Assembly: GCA_021805265.1 (NCBI GenBank)
Contig: JAJZFR010000311.1
Coordinates: 1-7,404 of the forward strand
Direction of reading: 5' to 3'
DNA length: 7,404 nt
From: Acidobacteriota bacterium
GTDB taxonomy: Bacteria > Acidobacteriota > Terriglobia > Terriglobales > Acidobacteriaceae
Position 1 is the stretch's first letter; each line of letters begins with the position of its first letter. The translations under genes were made by a program, and so were the position numbers. Below, piece after piece: positions 6,061 through 7,404 of this stretch. The notes beneath the pieces are model-generated. The model was not told the DNA's origin. It saw only the letters and a list, made by a program, of their open reading frames with translations, and did not search any database.

Positions 6061-6084
6061 CGATTTCGTCGCAACAAAGCGTTT

Positions 6085-6807
6085 TCAGCCGATGACAGGC
6101 ACCTGCACTGGGGCTTTCGCCGCGCCAGACTCCGTCCGCTCGTTCGACACCATCTCGCCATCCCGCATCTGCAGGATCCGATCCGCAATCGACGCCGCTT
6201 CCAGGTTGTGCGTAATCATCAGCACCGTCTGGCCCAGCTCCCGATTCGACCGCTGCAACATCGCCAGCACGGCGTCCGAGTTCTTCGTATCCAGGTTGCC
6301 GGTCGGCTCATCGGCCAACAGGATCGCGGGCCGTGTAATCAGCGCGCGGGCTATCGCTACCCGCTGCTGTTCGCCGCCGGAAAGCTCCGCCGGTCGGTGA
6401 TTCAGCCGGCCCTGGATCGACAGCATCTCGCTCAGCGAGTCCAGGTAACCCTTGTCCATCCCGCCCCGCTGCCCGCTGATCGTGTGCGCAACCTCGATAT
6501 TGCCCAGCGCCGTCAGCGACTGCAACAGGTTGAACCGCTGAAACACGAATCCGATCCGCTGCTTCCGCAGACGCGTCCGCTCAGCGTCCGTCAAACTGCC
6601 GAAATCCACCCCATCGATCACCACGCTGCCTGAGGTCGCCTGGGTCAGACCGCCCAGCAGATAAAACAGCGTCGATTTTCCCGAACCGGAAGGCCCCACA
6701 ATGGCCACGAACTCCCCGCGGGGTATGGAAAAATTCACCCCTCGAACCGCAGCTACCTCGATCCGCCCCGTGCGGTAGGTCTTGGTCAGTTGCGTTGCTT
6801 CGATCAT
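6085..6807 (-). CDS. ABC transporter ATP-binding protein, LolD/MacB type
   Basis: This is the ATPase half of a membrane complex of the LolD/MacB/FtsE group, whose members move lipoproteins, peptides or antibiotics, or act mechanically on the envelope. The 240 residues are complete: Walker A GPSGSGKST (38-46), Q-loop VFQRFNLL (88-95), signature LSGGEQQRV (142-150), Walker B ILLADEP (162-168, with E167), D-loop GNLD (170-173) and switch H200. GVDFGSLTDAERTRLRKQRIG fits the LolD-type spacing. I chose the ATG at 6807 because the family starts there (MIEATQLTKTYRTG). An upstream frame to 6933 adds residues with no family match, although no clear ribosome binding site precedes 6807. The C-terminal tail after about 222 is unconserved. 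No permease gene lies on either side: the left neighbour is a convergent DUF218 gene and the right neighbour is divergent. Its membrane partner must be elsewhere. Confidence 0.93.
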   Translation of the reverse strand: MIEATQLTKTYRTGRIEVAAVRGVNFSIPRGEFVAIVGPSGSGKSTLFYLLGGLTQATSGSVVIDGVDFGSLTDAERTRLRKQRIGFVFQRFNLLQSLTALGNIEVAHTISGQRGGMDKGYLDSLSEMLSIQGRLNHRPAELSGGEQQRVAIARALITRPAILLADEPTGNLDTKNSDAVLAMLQRSNRELGQTVLMITHNLEAASIADRILQMRDGEMVSNERTESGAAKAPVQVPVIG

Positions 6808-6861
6808 CGCGGAAGACTTCGCGGAAGCCTGGGTGGAAAACCGTTCTGCGCTCACCCATGT

Positions 6862-6867
6862 ATTGTA
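6862..6867 (-). promoter_or_regulatory. Possible -10 box for the ABC ATPase gene
   Basis: TACAAT on the minus strand (ATTGTA at 6862-6867) is close to the sigma-70 -10 consensus and lies 54 bases before the ATG at 6807. No good -35 is visible 16-18 bases further upstream, so this is weak. Confidence 0.25.
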
Positions 6868-6959
6868 AACCGCCCGTCGATTCCTCTTTGCCGCGCACCC
6901 ACATCGCTCCACCTTTCCCGCATTGTGGCGCAATCGTGCTCACTCCCACCCTCCGTTGG

Positions 6960-6988
6960 TTGTTCCCTCGCCGGGGTCACCGTATAAA
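6960..6988 (+). promoter_or_regulatory. Candidate promoter for the flavin reductase gene
   Basis: TTGTTC (6960-6965) and TATAAA (6983-6988) are spaced by 17 bases. The -10 matches five of six consensus positions and the -35 matches three. Transcription would start near 6995, giving a leader of about 65 bases before the TTG at 7060. Confidence 0.4.
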
Positions 6989-7059
6989 CTTGTCTCCGTC
7001 AGCAAGCGAGCCTTTTCGTCGGCTCTGGACACATCTCTCACAGAATCGAGACTGATCCT

Positions 7060-7404
7060 TTGCCCCGCGAAACCTACCCTGCCCGCCTGTTGAAAAAAAC
7101 CTGTTTATCCGAATCCGCACAATGCTTCCACTTTGAATTCGCGCTCGCCGACCGCGAAGCCTTCCCTTATATCGCAGGACAATTCCTCTCCGCCGTTGCC
7201 GTGGACAAAAACGGAAAAACTCAGACCCGCGCCTACTCCATCGCCTCCGCGCCAGTCGGAAACCGCTTCGATATCTGCGTCAACCGCGTCGAAGGCGGAT
7301 TCTTCTCCAACTATCTCGCCGACCTTGCCGAGGGCGAAATCGTCCAGATACACGGCCCCCACGGCAACTTCACCCTCCGCAAGCCGCTGACCGACGCTCT
7401 CTTC
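7060..7404 (+). CDS. Ferredoxin-NADP reductase-like flavoprotein, N-terminal 115 residues (cut by window edge)
   Basis: These enzymes pass electrons between NAD(P)H and ferredoxin, flavodoxin or an oxygenase through bound FAD. The visible part is the FAD-binding beta-barrel: YPARLLKKTCLS (6-17), YIAGQFLSAVAV (37-48), the FAD motif RAYSIAS (57-63, the RxYS signature), GGFFSNYL (79-86) and IHGPHGNFTL (97-106), which resembles the G-P-x-G strand of the family. The NAD(P)-binding half lies outside the window. No ATG exists in this frame between the upstream stop at 6985-6987 and the first motif. The TTG at 7060 gives MPRETYPARL, which fits family N-termini, and I take it as the start despite a weak upstream purine tract (GAG at 7048). 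A promoter candidate lies at 6960-6988. Which electron partner it serves cannot be told. Confidence 0.88.
   Translation, partial: MPRETYPARLLKKTCLSESAQCFHFEFALADREAFPYIAGQFLSAVAVDKNGKTQTRAYSIASAPVGNRFDICVNRVEGGFFSNYLADLAEGEIVQIHGPHGNFTLRKPLTDALF

Noticed and set aside
6060..6072. GCGA-TTTCG-TCGC hairpin between the convergent DUF218 and ABC ATPase genes as a terminator
   Set aside because: The stem is only four pairs and no proper T-run follows on either strand.
6085..6933. Longer ABC ATPase starting at 6933
   Set aside because: The 42 extra residues have no family match and overlap the likely promoter region. The conserved MIEATQLTKTY start lies at 6807.

Overview
The window looks like a chromosomal segment from a GC-rich bacterium, most likely an Acidobacteriota of class Terriglobia (the Granulicella, Edaphobacter, Terriglobus and Acidobacterium group). 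This rests on the form of the DnaG N-terminus, on a secreted nucleoside hydrolase with a divergent active-site loop of a kind I associate with that group, on strongly C-ending codons, and on a short palindrome between genes (stem CCCAGGTCTC) that resembles repeats I remember from those genomes. The assignment is inference from memory and was not searched.

Left part (1-1836, minus strand, read right to left): darT, darG, then the first 41 codons of dnaG, which runs off the window edge. This is a complete DarTG toxin-antitoxin pair: a DNA ADP-ribosyltransferase toxin and a macrodomain antitoxin that reverses the modification. It is joined by overlapping start and stop codons to the gene for replicative primase. 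darT and darG share one base (TGATG). darG and dnaG share eight bases (ATGAGTGA), and dnaG has no visible ribosome binding site of its own. A genotoxin that stalls replication, its antidote and the primase therefore appear to form one translationally coupled unit. This is the most interesting feature of the window.

Middle part (1947-4973): a secreted nucleoside hydrolase-like protein on the minus strand, then on the plus strand an unrecognised 312-residue protein and a nitroreductase-family flavoprotein. None of these has an obvious link to DarTG.

Right part (4974-7404): a 388-base gene-free stretch with a perfect 10-bp hairpin repeat and a pair of imperfect direct repeats. It is followed by a membrane-anchored DUF218 (YdcF/SanA-like) protein on the plus strand. 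Convergent to that is an ABC transporter ATPase of the LolD/MacB type with no permease beside it. Divergent from the ATPase, a ferredoxin-NADP reductase-like flavoprotein begins and is cut by the window end.

Apart from darT-darG-dnaG the genes look like ordinary, loosely connected chromosomal genes with changing orientation. No tRNA, rRNA, CRISPR array, transposase or integrase was seen.
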